A stretch of DNA of 64,000 bases from NCBI GenBank assembly GCA_040007095.1, contig JBDTVS010000099.1:12458-76457 (forward strand). The letters are read 5' to 3'. This DNA comes from JBDTVS01 sp040007095 (lineage in GTDB: Bacteria; Acidobacteriota; Vicinamibacteria; Vicinamibacterales; CAVVIG01). The translations under genes were made by a program, and so were the position numbers. Below are positions 26,435 to 35,441 of the stretch, in pieces. Numbering within the stretch: position 1 is the stretch's first letter; the number at the start of each line of letters is the position of its first letter. The notes below the pieces were generated by a model. It was not told the origin of the DNA. It made no database searches and saw only the letters and a list, made by a program, of their open reading frames with translations.

Positions 26435-28612
26435 TCAATTCAAGCCGACCATGGCCGGCTCGGTCTCCCTACGGGGTGTCGGTTGGACTGGCAGCTCGAT
26501 GGTAAATACGGCGCCCCCATCGGGGTGATTGGCGGCGACGATTTCTCCACCATGCTCCTGCACGATGCCATAGGTAATTGCGAGCCCGAGCCCGCTTCCC
26601 TTGCCGACCTCTTTGGTCGTGTAGAACGGTTCGAAGATCCGCGGCGCGACGTCGGAAGGAATCCCATCGCCGGTGTCCCGGACCGACACTATAATCCGCC
26701 CGGGGGCGGAGGCCACGGCGGTGGTGATTTCGATGCGCCCGCCATGGCCGCTCTCAGCAATCGCGTGCTCTGCGTTCATCACGATGTTGAGAAACACCTG
26801 GTGCAGCAGCAGCGGATCGCTCTGTACACGAGGTAGCTTCGAATCATAGTGTCGCACGACTTCGATTTCCGCGGCGCGGCACGTCGACGCGCGGGTCGCC
26901 ATCACCTTCTGCAGCACGGCGTTGATGCTGACCGCGCGGCGCACGAGACGGCGTGAACCCGAGAACGCCAGGAGATTGCGGACGATCTTGGCCGCCCGAT
27001 CGGCTTCGCGGTAGATCGTCTGGACCTCGCGGCGAAGCTTGCGCGGAAACGCCCCGGTCGCGCGTAACAGCTCGAGATGGCCCAGCACCCCCTGCAACGG
27101 GTTGTTCAGTTCGTGGGCGATCCCCGCGACGAACTGTCCTAACGCGACCAGCTTCTCCGACTGATTGAGGCGGCGCCGGAGCTCCTCTCGCTCCTCCTGC
27201 ATTCTGGCTTGCGCCGTCAAGTCCCGTGCCACCATGACGCTACCGACCCGATCGCGCTCATGGTTGCGCAGCGCCGTCACCGTTACCATGAAGGGTCCTT
27301 TCAGGACCGGATCGAACACTTCGATCGTCACCGGCGAAGCGCCGCTGGACGCCGACTCGTCGGTGGCCTGTTTGGCGAGCCACTGTCGCAGCTCCGCGCC
27401 CACGAACTGCTCGAACGGCCGCTCGAGCAACTCGTCACGGGTGAAGCCGACGCGGCTGGCAAACGCGTGGTTGACATGGGCGATTCGCCCTCGGCGATCC
27501 CACACGGCCACCAGATGCGTAATCGAGTCGAAGGTGTTCTCGAGCTCGCGCCGCGACCTGACCAGGTCGTCCAGAAGCTGCAGGTTCTCCATGGCGCTCG
27601 ACAGCTGACGGCCGAGCTGATCGGCGCGACCGAGCACTGCCAGTTCGCGTCCGGTCTCGATGCGGACGCCCTCGATGAGGAGCGAGCCGAGCGCCCGTCG
27701 GACGCCACGCAACGGAATGGTGATGGTCGAGGTCGGAGACGACGAATTGGCGGTCGCGAGAAGTTCCGCCCGCGCGTGACGCATGGCCATGGCGGCCGGT
27801 GAGGTCGCGTCGTCGGTCGCGATTCGTGCTCGAGCCGTCACGCGAAACGCGTCGGAGGAGGCGTGCAGGACCAGATGCCGTGTTCGCCGATCGTGTAACC
27901 AGATCGCCGTGCGCTCGGCGTTGAAGAGCCGGTTCGCTCCGACACAGAATGCATCGAGGCTGGAGGACGAGCTCAGCGCCACCCCGACGGTGCCGGCGAA
28001 CTCGTCGAGCACGAGCCGAAGGTCGCGCTGCAGACTCTCGTTCTGACGCAAACGAAACAGCTCGAGCGCGGTGACGAAGGCCTCGCCGATGTCGGTCGAC
28101 GCGCCTGGCCCGGGCACCGGCCCATCGATCCCGATCGCCAGCAGACCCACGCGCTCGCCACGCTGCTGGAGCGGAAGCAACAGCGCCGCGGTGGTGCCGA
28201 GTCGAACCGACAATGCGGGGAGCTGGCGCTCGGTATTGACGATGTAGGTCTGCGTCGAACGCGAAAAGACCTCAGACAGGATCTGTGCGTCGCTCGCCGT
28301 CGGCGGCCACGGTTCCGTCGGCAGGCCATCCAGTCCGTAGCCCGACGTGGCCTGCCACACCCCGCTGTGCGCGTTATGCTCGAACAGGAGGGAGCAGCGT
28401 CCGCCCACCCCATCCACGGCAAGCCGGTGCAGCTGCGGAAGCAGCTCCGTCAAGCTGGTCGCGCGGGCAATCAACGTCAGCAGCGGCGGCGCCCCGGCCA
28501 CATCCGCGCCGCGGCTCGCATTCCCCGGTCGCTCCGCCCTCGGCGGCGCGATTCGAACGTCGGCCGTTCGTCGCCGCGGTTGAGGCTCGGTCGGTTGTGG
28601 TGAGCGCGCCAA
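26435..28612 (-). CDS. GAF/PAS hybrid-input histidine kinase
   Basis: A 725-aa cytoplasmic sensor kinase. Two GAF-like modules (about residues 45-190 and 200-345, for example NRLFNAERTAIWLHDRR) are followed by a PAS domain (about 360-470, HVNHAFASRVGFTRDELLER), HisKA with H500 in FVAGIAHELNNPLQG, and HATPase with VMNAEHAIAE, DTGDGIP and GKGSGLGLAITYGI. No transmembrane helix. The frame starts at TTG 28612, which almost coincides with the start predicted from the TTGGCG-N18-TACAAT promoter, so translation may be leaderless or begin at a later codon. First gene of the operon with the HTH-receiver protein. Confidence 0.93.
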   Translation of the reverse strand: MARSPQPTEPQPRRRTADVRIAPPRAERPGNASRGADVAGAPPLLTLIARATSLTELLPQLHRLAVDGVGGRCSLLFEHNAHSGVWQATSGYGLDGLPTEPWPPTASDAQILSEVFSRSTQTYIVNTERQLPALSVRLGTTAALLLPLQQRGERVGLLAIGIDGPVPGPGASTDIGEAFVTALELFRLRQNESLQRDLRLVLDEFAGTVGVALSSSSSLDAFCVGANRLFNAERTAIWLHDRRTRHLVLHASSDAFRVTARARIATDDATSPAAMAMRHARAELLATANSSSPTSTITIPLRGVRRALGSLLIEGVRIETGRELAVLGRADQLGRQLSSAMENLQLLDDLVRSRRELENTFDSITHLVAVWDRRGRIAHVNHAFASRVGFTRDELLERPFEQFVGAELRQWLAKQATDESASSGASPVTIEVFDPVLKGPFMVTVTALRNHERDRVGSVMVARDLTAQARMQEEREELRRRLNQSEKLVALGQFVAGIAHELNNPLQGVLGHLELLRATGAFPRKLRREVQTIYREADRAAKIVRNLLAFSGSRRLVRRAVSINAVLQKVMATRASTCRAAEIEVVRHYDSKLPRVQSDPLLLHQVFLNIVMNAEHAIAESGHGGRIEITTAVASAPGRIIVSVRDTGDGIPSDVAPRIFEPFYTTKEVGKGSGLGLAITYGIVQEHGGEIVAANHPDGGAVFTIELPVQPTPRRETEPAMVGLN

Positions 28613-28620
28613 GGCGCCTG

Positions 28621-28650
28621 ATTGTATGACATTGGCGCCGGGTACGCCAA
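28621..28650 (-). promoter_or_regulatory. Promoter for the GAF/PAS kinase operon
   Basis: Minus-strand TTGGCG (28645-28650) and TACAAT (28621-28626), 18 bases apart. The predicted transcription start falls within a few bases of the TTG start codon. The remaining gap to the divergent sigma gene (28651-28790) contains an imperfect inverted repeat (GGCCGT...TCTCGG against CCGAGA...ACGGCC, about 28725-28779). Confidence 0.5.
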
Positions 28651-28790
28651 CATCTGCAGCGGCTAAACTGTAGGATGACTTGAAGTTAAAGCATGCAGTG
28701 GCGATCGTCGATTGGTCGCGGCCCGGCCGTTCTCGGCATGGCGCCGTCTAACAGACTAACGACTCCGAGAGGACGGCCGTACTGCTCCGC

Positions 28791-29384
28791 ATGACGTGCA
28801 CCGACGAGGAACTCGTCGCCAGATCGAACGGCGGCGACCACGACAGTTTCAACGAGCTCATCAGGCGGTGGGAACGTCCCATCTATGCCCTCGCGTACCG
28901 GCAAATCGGCCGCGAGGAGGATGCGCGGGACGTGTGCCAGGAGACGTTTCTCCGGGCATTTCGCGCGCTGAAGGGATTTCGGGGGCAGGCAAAGTTCTCG
29001 TCGTGGCTGTATAGAATTGCCATCAACCTGTGCCGCGACTGGATGCGCCGCGAACGCCGGACGCCGGTCATGCAGGCCCCCGAGGACGTTGATTTGATGG
29101 ACCTGGCGGCGGCGCGCGGGCCGTCCGAATCGATCGAGGACCGGATTGGACGAAAGGACCTGTCACGGGCCGTGGAACGGGCCATGGCGGTCCTGTCAGA
29201 AGATCAGCGGGCCGCGATCGTCCTCAAGGAGTATCACGGGCTCACGTTCCAGGAGATCGCGGATCTCGTGGGTTGCCCGTTGAGTACAGTGAAGACGAGG
29301 CTCTATCAGGGGCTGACGGTCTTGAGGCGCGAGCTGGCGCGCACGGGTACTCCGGTGAAAAAAGAGAATCTGGTGTCCAGCTGA
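28791..29384 (+). CDS. ECF-type RNA polymerase sigma factor with adjacent anti-sigma
   Basis: A 197-aa sigma factor with region 2 (about residues 20-95: DARDVCQETFLRAFRALKGF, WLYRIAINLCRDWMRR) and region 4 (about 130-185: LTFQEIADLVGCPLSTVKTR). The next gene, 34 bases on, encodes its zinc-finger anti-sigma partner, so this is an ECF/ZAS pair that probably responds to an envelope signal. It starts an operon of envelope proteins. A half-palindromic GATGACGAGATGACC spacer lies between the two genes. Confidence 0.94.
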   Translation: MTCTDEELVARSNGGDHDSFNELIRRWERPIYALAYRQIGREEDARDVCQETFLRAFRALKGFRGQAKFSSWLYRIAINLCRDWMRRERRTPVMQAPEDVDLMDLAAARGPSESIEDRIGRKDLSRAVERAMAVLSEDQRAAIVLKEYHGLTFQEIADLVGCPLSTVKTRLYQGLTVLRRELARTGTPVKKENLVSS

Positions 29385-29404
29385 CGAGATGACGAGATGA
29401 CCAC
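29383..29404. repeat. Half-copy of the GATGACGAGATGACC spacer
   Basis: TGACGAGATGACGAGATGACCA lies between the ECF sigma stop and the anti-sigma start and matches the right half of the palindromic spacer at 11517-11605 (ACCAGATGACGAGATGACCA). No facing left half is present. Confidence 0.5.
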
Positions 29405-29418
29405 ATTCGAGAACGACC

Positions 29419-30246
29419 ATGGCTGACATTCTGTGCGGATACACGGCGGATCGTGATGAAACCCTGGTGGCCTATCTGTACGGCGACATCGAGCCGGCGC
29501 AACGCGCAACCTTCGACGCGCACATTGCCACGTGCGAGCGCTGTCGCCACGAAGTGGCGGACTTGCAGCAGGTCCGGGACCAGCTGCAGCTGTGGACTGC
29601 GCCCGAGGCGCCCCACCCGCTTACGATGCCGGCGTCTCCTGTTGCCGGACCAGCGCCGCCCGCCGACATTCGGGCCGGCAGGCGCGGCGTCCCGACGTGG
29701 GCGCAGGTCGCCGCGGCGGTACTTGCCCTCGGTGTGTCGGCTGGGATTGGCGGCGCGATCGCGAACCTCGACGTCCGCTACGAGCGCGGAGCACTGACGC
29801 TTCGGACAGGCTGGTCGCGTTCGGAGTCGCGCGCCGGGCTTCCCGCTACGAGTGCTGGGGCTTCGGGAACCGTGCCGGCAGCGGCTGGTGCGGCCGTGCC
29901 GTGGCAGGGGGACATCGAGGCGCTCGAGCGGCGTCTGCAGACCGAGCTCCGGGCGTCGCCGTCGGCCGCGGCCAGGACCGTCGCGCGCACCGAGGGCACC
30001 GCGACGAGCGACGAGGCACTGGTGCTTCGCAGGGTGCGTACGTTGCTCGAGGACAGCGAGCGCAAGCAGCGCAACGAGCTGGCGCTTCGGATTGCCGAAG
30101 TCGTGCAGGAGTTCGATGCCAAACGGGGCGCGGACCTCGCGAACATTCGCAACCTGAAGACCATTCAGAGCGCCACCGACGTCGAAATCGTACGGCAGCA
30201 GCAGTGGCTGAACCTGCTGACGCGCGCGTCGGTGCAGAGTCGATAG
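29419..30246 (+). CDS. Membrane-anchored zinc-finger anti-sigma factor
   Basis: A 275-aa anti-sigma protein. The cytoplasmic N-terminal ZAS motif is HIATCERC (H-x3-C-x2-C, about residues 35-42); a single membrane helix (WAQVAAAVLALGVSAGIGGA, about 94-115) separates it from a 150-residue external region. The latter has a helical, charged section (ALERRLQTELRASPSAAART; RTLLEDSERKQRNELALRIA) that may be a coiled-coil sensor. It should hold the ECF sigma at the membrane until a signal triggers release, as in other ZAS pairs. Confidence 0.9.
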   Translation: MADILCGYTADRDETLVAYLYGDIEPAQRATFDAHIATCERCRHEVADLQQVRDQLQLWTAPEAPHPLTMPASPVAGPAPPADIRAGRRGVPTWAQVAAAVLALGVSAGIGGAIANLDVRYERGALTLRTGWSRSESRAGLPATSAGASGTVPAAAGAAVPWQGDIEALERRLQTELRASPSAAARTVARTEGTATSDEALVLRRVRTLLEDSERKQRNELALRIAEVVQEFDAKRGADLANIRNLKTIQSATDVEIVRQQQWLNLLTRASVQSR

Positions 30247-30271
30247 GCTCAGTACGGTTGGCGCTTGCGGG

Positions 30272-30297
30272 AGTACGCACAAGTAGTACGCACGAGT
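30272..30297 (+). repeat. Tandem 13-bp repeat before the secreted-protein gene
   Basis: AGTACGCACAAGT (30272-30284) is directly followed by AGTACGCACGAGT (30285-30297), one mismatch. It lies between the anti-sigma stop and the following gene and could be a binding site or a slipped-strand duplication. Confidence 0.55.
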
Positions 30298-30340
30298 GGG
30301 ATGCAGGAGTGGGCCATACAGCCTGGCCAGGAGGTCGATC

Positions 30341-31210
30341 GTGAGCGGGATAGCAGTGGCAGTAGTTGCGGGCATGGCGATTGGCGTCGCCGCTCGGCCG
30401 GCGGCGGCGCAGACGCCGCGGGACGCGCAGGAATCGTCGCGTCCGGTCGTTCGGCGGCAGCAGGCTCCGGTGCGCAACCCGTTCGATCAGTTGCGTTATC
30501 AGATCGGCACCATGGAGCGCGTGCTCGAGAACGCGGTGGAGCACGGCGCCAGCGTGTGGCGCGATCGGTGGTCGCAGGCGCTCGGTCCGGTCCAGACGCT
30601 GTTGCTGGACAACGCGCGGGTGCGCGGGTACCGAATCGAGGACTACGGCATGTTCTTCGACATCGACGTGCCATCGGTCGAAACGACGCTGTTCTCCGCC
30701 TTCCGGACGCTCGACCAGAACGGTCTCGGCGTGCAGAGCGCACTGAGCCAACTGAAAGCGTTCGTGCAATCGCAGGCGGCCGGCGATGTCAACCTCCAGC
30801 AGGCATTGAAGCGGGTCGAGCTCGAATTCGTGCCGGCGGCGACGACCGCGATCGCCCCTGATCTGCCCGCCGCCCGGACGAGCTCCGGCTCAGCCGCGGT
30901 CGCCGCTGACGGCCTGGTCACGACCGATCCCAACGATCCGATTCTCGTCAACCCTGAGCAGGCCTACCGCTCCGAGGTCATGCAGGCGGTTGTCGATGCC
31001 CTCCTGGATTACAGTGCGCCGCTCGGCCTGAGCGCGGACGAGTGGCTGACGGTCGGCGTCCGGCGGAACGAGGTCAGGCCGCGGATCGGTCTCGACACGA
31101 ACGCGCAAACCGTGGTCGCCCGCGTACGCGGTAGGGACTTGAGCGCGTTTCGTTCCGGCCAGCTCACCCGGGACGAAGCGATCAAGCGCGTGGAGGTGCG
31201 AGTGTTCTAG
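30341..31210 (+). CDS. Secreted protein of unknown function in the ECF operon
   Basis: A 289-aa exported protein. GTG 30341 is favoured because AGGAGG lies six bases upstream; a longer in-frame start at GTG 30296 would add a basic n-region (LARRS) and give a more typical signal peptide, so the start is not settled. Cleavage is expected near AARPAAA-QTP. The mature part has no motif I recognise: MERVLENAVEHGASVWRDRW, then VRGYRIEDYGMFFDIDVPS (YGMFFDIDVP looks structural) and a C-terminal VRGRDLSAFRSGQLTRDEAI. It is probably under control of the ECF sigma and acts in the periplasm. Confidence 0.78.
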   Translation: MSGIAVAVVAGMAIGVAARPAAAQTPRDAQESSRPVVRRQQAPVRNPFDQLRYQIGTMERVLENAVEHGASVWRDRWSQALGPVQTLLLDNARVRGYRIEDYGMFFDIDVPSVETTLFSAFRTLDQNGLGVQSALSQLKAFVQSQAAGDVNLQQALKRVELEFVPAATTAIAPDLPAARTSSGSAAVAADGLVTTDPNDPILVNPEQAYRSEVMQAVVDALLDYSAPLGLSADEWLTVGVRRNEVRPRIGLDTNAQTVVARVRGRDLSAFRSGQLTRDEAIKRVEVRVF

Positions 31211-31220
31211 AATACGGCGC

Positions 31221-31703
31221 ATGCGTGCGTCGGCACCGGCTCTCCTTCTCCTGCTCGTCGTGTGCGCGGGCTGCGGCCCGACCGTCGATCTTGCGACCAG
31301 TCTGCAGGTCCAGGACTCTTCGACCGGCTGGTTCGATCTCGGCGTCGTCAACGGCCAGAACAAGCTCGTTCCCTCGATCACCTTTTCGCTGAAGAACAAT
31401 TCCGATCAGAAACTCTCGACCCTTCAGGTCAACGCGCTGTTCCGGCGTGTGACCGAGAAGGACGAATGGGGCAGCGGCTTCCTCACCGCCGCCGGGTCGA
31501 GTGGACTGGCGCCGGGGGCCGCGACGCCGCCGCTCACGATTCGCTCGCAGCTGGGCTATACCGGCAGCGAGCAATCGCGCGAGGACATGCTGCGGAACAC
31601 CCATTTTGTCGATGCGACCGTCGAGCTCTTCGCGAAATACGGATCCGCGCAGTGGAAGCGGATCGGCCAGTTCCCCGTCACGCGCCGGTTGATCACCAAG
31701 TGA
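31221..31703 (+). CDS. Small predicted lipoprotein
   Basis: A 160-aa protein starting MRASAPALLLLLVVCAGCGP: hydrophobic signal with a lipobox-like CAGC (the -3 residue Cys is unusual) and lipid-anchor Cys at residue 18. The mature domain looks like a beta-sandwich of the DUF/FxLYD type (SLQVQDSSTGWFDLGVVNG, SITFSLKNNSDQKLSTLQVN, ALFRRVTEKDEWG). Ten bases after the preceding secreted protein gene and eight before the permease; part of the ECF operon. Confidence 0.82.
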   Translation: MRASAPALLLLLVVCAGCGPTVDLATSLQVQDSSTGWFDLGVVNGQNKLVPSITFSLKNNSDQKLSTLQVNALFRRVTEKDEWGSGFLTAAGSSGLAPGAATPPLTIRSQLGYTGSEQSREDMLRNTHFVDATVELFAKYGSAQWKRIGQFPVTRRLITK

Positions 31704-31710
31704 CGACCGC

Positions 31711-33084
31711 GTGACCCTTCCGGATCCGGCATCGCTCGATCGGCGTCTGGGACCGCTCGACGCGTCGGCGATCGTCATCTCCAACGTCATCGGCGTCGGC
31801 ATCTTCACGACCCCCGGCGTGGTCGCCTCGATGGTACCGAGCGCCGCGGCGATGCTCGCCGTGTGGGGGTTCGGCGGCGCGCTCGCGTTTGCCGGCGCCC
31901 TGGCGTACGCCGAACTGGCGGCGTGGCGGCCCCAGGCGGGCGGCGAGTACGTGTATTTGCGGGAGAGCTTCGGCAGTCTGGCCGGATTCCTGACGGGATG
32001 GACGTCCTTCGTGGCGGGGTTCAGCGGCGCCATCGCATTTGGGTCCGTCGCGGTTGCCGGCTATTTGGATCGGTTCATCCCGGGTGCCGGCGACGCCACC
32101 GTGCTGGCCGAGTGGCACCTCGGTCCGCTCGGCCTGGTGGTTTCAGTGCGAGCGCTCGTCGCCATCACGATCATCGTCGCCTTGGCGCTGGTGCAGGTGC
32201 GCGGCGTGCGGCCTGGCCGCCTGCTCCAGAACTCGCTGACCACGGTCACAGTGACTGCGCTGGTGGCCTTCGTCATCGCCGGGCTCATCGTCGCGGAAGC
32301 GCCGCAGGCGGCCGCCGCCGTCGTGCAGCGGCCGCCGGCAAATGGGTGGCTCACGGCGATGGTGCCGGTGATGTTCAGCTACACGGGGTGGAACGCGGCC
32401 GTGTATGTCGCGGAAGAAGTGCGCAATCCGACCCGTAACGTGCCGATTGCGCTCGGGCTTGGCACCGCGAGCGTGGTGGTCTTGTATCTCGCGTTGAACA
32501 CCCTGTATCTGCGGGTCGTCCCGCGTCACGAACTGATCGGCGCCATCGGCGTGGGCGAGATTGCCGCCGGTCGCCTGTTCGGATCGGCCGCGGCCTCGAT
32601 GTTTGCGGCGGTGGCCATTCTCATCATTCTGAGCAGCTTGAGCGCCTGGACGCTGGCCGGTCCGCGCATCTACTTCGCGATGGCCCGCGATGGCGTGTTT
32701 CTGCGATCGGCCGCCCGCATCCATCCGCAGTATCGGACGCCGGCGGTCGCGATTTTCGCGCAAACGGCGTGGAGCGCGCTGCTGGTGCTGTTTTGGAGCA
32801 CGTTCGAACAGTTGCTGACCTACACCGGCTTTTCCGTGATTCTGTTCTCTGCGCTCGCCGTGCTGTCGTTGTTCTTCGTGAGGATCCGCGGTAAGGACAC
32901 GGACACCTTCCGGGCGTGGGGCTATCCGTGGGCGCCGGCCATTTTCTGCATCGTGAGCTTCACTATCGTGGCCAACACCATTGTCAGCGCGCCCTTGCCC
33001 GCGTTCACGGGCCTGGGCGTCATCGCCGCAGGCGTGCCGGTGTATTGGTGGACGAAGGGCCGCCGATCAGCGCCCACACCGTGA
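31711..33084 (+). CDS. APC-superfamily amino acid permease
   Basis: An inner-membrane transporter of 457 aa with about 12 hydrophobic helices. The first helix carries the typical ISNVIGVGIFTTPGVVAS substrate/Na-site region, and EYVYLRESFGSLAGFLTGWT and YTGWNAAVYVAEEVRNPTRN match the amino acid-polyamine-organocation family. Start GTG 31711. The substrate cannot be inferred. The 3' end overlaps a convergent small membrane-protein gene by 65 bases. A related permease is encoded at 57 kb. Confidence 0.93.
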   Translation: MTLPDPASLDRRLGPLDASAIVISNVIGVGIFTTPGVVASMVPSAAAMLAVWGFGGALAFAGALAYAELAAWRPQAGGEYVYLRESFGSLAGFLTGWTSFVAGFSGAIAFGSVAVAGYLDRFIPGAGDATVLAEWHLGPLGLVVSVRALVAITIIVALALVQVRGVRPGRLLQNSLTTVTVTALVAFVIAGLIVAEAPQAAAAVVQRPPANGWLTAMVPVMFSYTGWNAAVYVAEEVRNPTRNVPIALGLGTASVVVLYLALNTLYLRVVPRHELIGAIGVGEIAAGRLFGSAAASMFAAVAILIILSSLSAWTLAGPRIYFAMARDGVFLRSAARIHPQYRTPAVAIFAQTAWSALLVLFWSTFEQLLTYTGFSVILFSALAVLSLFFVRIRGKDTDTFRAWGYPWAPAIFCIVSFTIVANTIVSAPLPAFTGLGVIAAGVPVYWWTKGRRSAPTP

Positions 33085-33421
33085 CCAGCGCCAACGCCCC
33101 GTCGCCGGCCGCGAACAGCAGAAGCGACGCCGGTGATGGACGCGCGATGTAGGTGATCAGAAACGTGAGCGCCCCGGCCCCTTTCAGGAACGGTCCCATC
33201 ACCCACAGATAGGGGCGTCCCCGCTGCGGATCTCGGTAGGGAATGAAGTAGCCGAGGCCGACCGCGATCAGAAAGACGCCGTTCAATGTCGAGTAAACGG
33301 GCGGAGTCGAGAGAGGGACGTCGCCGATCCGATCGACGGTCAACGACCCGGTGAACATGACGACCCCGGCGAGGAGATCGTAGACACCGGAGATCGCGGC
33401 GATCCAGCGCAGACGCCTCAT
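33020..33421 (-). CDS. Small four-helix membrane protein, unknown function
   Basis: A 133-aa polytopic membrane protein with about four helices (RWIAAISGVYDLLAGVVMF, TLNGVFLIAVGLGYFIPYRD, YLWVMGPFLKGAGALTFL, LLLFAAGDGALALVTVWALI). No catalytic motif is visible, although the conserved-looking PYRDPQRGRPY loop is notable. Family not recognised. Its 3' end overlaps the convergent permease gene; 110 bases separate its start from hslV on the other strand. Confidence 0.78.
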   Translation of the reverse strand: MRRLRWIAAISGVYDLLAGVVMFTGSLTVDRIGDVPLSTPPVYSTLNGVFLIAVGLGYFIPYRDPQRGRPYLWVMGPFLKGAGALTFLITYIARPSPASLLLFAAGDGALALVTVWALIGGPSSTNTPARLRR

Positions 33422-33489
33422 GTCGCCAATCGTACGTGATTATTGCGCCAATTCTCTGGAAGCGCACGTCTAAGGACTACCCCCTGTTC

Positions 33490-33519
33490 TTGACACCCCG
33501 ATTCACAGACGAATAGAGT
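33490..33519 (+). promoter_or_regulatory. Promoter for hslVU
   Basis: A consensus TTGACA (33490-33495) with TAGAGT (33514-33519) 18 bases downstream. Transcription would start about six bases before ATG 33532, giving a very short leader. No heat-shock-type sigma32 pattern or CIRCE element is seen. Confidence 0.45.
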
Positions 33520-33531
33520 CAGAAAAAGTCG

Positions 33532-34059
33532 ATGATTCACAGCACAACGATTTTGGCAGTTCGTCATCGCGATCGGGCGGTGATCGCCGGCGATGGTCAG
33601 GTGACGTTTGGACAAACGGTCGTCAAACAGAAAGCCAAGAAGATTCGTCGTCTTTACAACGACCAGATCCTGGCTGGATTCGCCGGATCGGCTGCGGACT
33701 CCTTCGCGCTGTTTTCGCGCTTCGAGTCGAAGCTCGAACAGTATCGCGGCAACCTCGAGCGCTCCGCCGTCGAGCTGGCGAAGGACTGGCGCACCGATCG
33801 GATCCTGCGCCGTCTGGAAGCGATGCTGATCGTACTCGACAAGAAGAGGACATTTCTGCTGTCGGGGAACGGCGACGTCATCGAGCCGGACGATGGGATT
33901 GTGGCGATCGGATCGGGCGGGCCGTATGCGCTCGCGGCGGCGAAGGCGCTCGCGAACAACACCGAGCTCGACGCCCGCGTGATCGTGGAGAAATCGATGG
34001 CCATCGCGAGCGAGATCTGCATTTATACAAACGCCCAGACCTCCGTGGAAGAGCTGTAG
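33532..34059 (+). CDS. hslV: ATP-dependent protease proteolytic subunit HslV
   Basis: HslV (ClpQ) forms a double hexamer with an N-terminal threonine nucleophile. The 175-aa precursor starts MIHS then TTILAVRHRDRAVIAGDGQ; removal of four residues would expose the catalytic Thr. The GDGQVTFGQTVVK and GSGGPYALAAAKAL segments are conserved. It overlaps hslU by one base (TAGTG), so the two are translationally coupled. Confidence 0.97.
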   Translation: MIHSTTILAVRHRDRAVIAGDGQVTFGQTVVKQKAKKIRRLYNDQILAGFAGSAADSFALFSRFESKLEQYRGNLERSAVELAKDWRTDRILRRLEAMLIVLDKKRTFLLSGNGDVIEPDDGIVAIGSGGPYALAAAKALANNTELDARVIVEKSMAIASEICIYTNAQTSVEEL

Positions 34060-35441
34060 TGCCTATCCTTCTGCCTGAAACCACTCAATCGGCGACCGAC
34101 ACGCTCACGCCGCGGCAAATTGTCGCGGAGCTCGACAAATACGTGGTCGGTCAGCACGCGGCCAAGCGGGCCGTCGCGATCGCCTTGCGCAATCGGATGC
34201 GGCGTCAGAAGCTCTCGCCCGAGCTTGCCGAGGAGGTGGCGCCAAAGAACATCCTGATGATCGGACCGACCGGCGTCGGGAAGACGGAGATCGCCCGCCG
34301 CCTGGCGCGGCTCGCGCAGTCGCCCTTCGTCAAGGTGGAGGCCTCGAAGTTCACGGAAGTCGGCTACGTCGGACGCGACGTTGAATCGATGGTGCGCGAT
34401 CTGGTCGAGCTCGCCGTGGACATGGTCCGCGAAGAGCGCATCGAGGAAGTCCGGCACAAGGCCGAGCAGAACGCCGAGGAGCGGCTGCTCGACGTGCTGC
34501 TCCCGCCGCCCTCGCCTCCGGCCCCGCCGGCCGACGATGCCGCGGGCGCCCGCGATCAACAGAGCCAGACTCGCGAACGCTTCCGCGAACAGCTTCGTGC
34601 CGGCCGCCTCGATCAACGGATCGTCGATCTCGACGTCCGTGAAAAATCCTTTCCGTCGTTCGAGATCATTGCCGGATCGTCGGTCGAGGAAGTCGACATC
34701 AACCTGAAGGACATGCTGCCGGGACTGTTTCAAGGCCGGACCAAGCGCCGCCGGATGAAGGTGCCCGAGGCGCTCGAGTACCTGACCCAGGAGGAAGAGC
34801 AGAAGCTGATCGACATGGACAGCGTCGCGCGCGTCGCGGTCGGACGGGTCGAGCAGACCGGCATCATCTTCCTCGACGAGATCGACAAGATTGCCGGCCG
34901 CGAAGGCAGTCACGGTCCGGACGTCAGCCGCGAAGGCGTGCAGCGGGACATCCTCCCGATTGTCGAAGGGACCACGGTGAACACCAAGTACGGCATGGTG
35001 AAGACCGATCACATCCTGTTCATTGCGGCCGGTGCGTTTCACGTCTCCAAGCCGTCGGATCTGATCCCCGAGCTGCAGGGCCGCTTCCCGATCCGCGTGG
35101 AACTGCAGCCGCTCGGCCGCGACGAATTCGTCCGCATCCTCACCGAACCGCGCAGCGCGCTGGTCAAGCAATACATTGCCTTGATGGACACCGAGGGCAT
35201 CACCCTGCGGTTTACCGACGATGCGATCGGGCGTATCGCCGACTTCGCGACCATCGTCAACGACCGTACCGAAAACATCGGCGCCCGCCGGCTGCACACG
35301 GTGATGGAAAAGCTGCTCGACGAGATCTCGTTCGAAGGGCCGGACCTCAGCGAAAAGGCGGTGACCATCGACGCCGCATACGTCACGAAGATGCTCGAGG
35401 ACATCGTCAAGAACGAAGACCTGTCACGGTACATTCTGTGA
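34059..35441 (+). CDS. hslU: HslUV protease ATPase subunit HslU
   Basis: HslU (ClpY) is the AAA+ unfoldase that feeds HslV. The 460-aa protein begins at GTG 34059 and has Walker A GPTGVGKTEIARRLA (about residues 68-82), the pore-loop-bearing GYVGRDVES, a variable I domain (about 110-245, with a Pro-rich stretch PPPSPPAPPADD), Walker B IIFLDEIDKI, ELQGRFPIRVEL, and the C-terminal EDLSRYIL that inserts into HslV. All motifs intact. Confidence 0.97.
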   Translation: MPILLPETTQSATDTLTPRQIVAELDKYVVGQHAAKRAVAIALRNRMRRQKLSPELAEEVAPKNILMIGPTGVGKTEIARRLARLAQSPFVKVEASKFTEVGYVGRDVESMVRDLVELAVDMVREERIEEVRHKAEQNAEERLLDVLLPPPSPPAPPADDAAGARDQQSQTRERFREQLRAGRLDQRIVDLDVREKSFPSFEIIAGSSVEEVDINLKDMLPGLFQGRTKRRRMKVPEALEYLTQEEEQKLIDMDSVARVAVGRVEQTGIIFLDEIDKIAGREGSHGPDVSREGVQRDILPIVEGTTVNTKYGMVKTDHILFIAAGAFHVSKPSDLIPELQGRFPIRVELQPLGRDEFVRILTEPRSALVKQYIALMDTEGITLRFTDDAIGRIADFATIVNDRTENIGARRLHTVMEKLLDEISFEGPDLSEKAVTIDAAYVTKMLEDIVKNEDLSRYIL

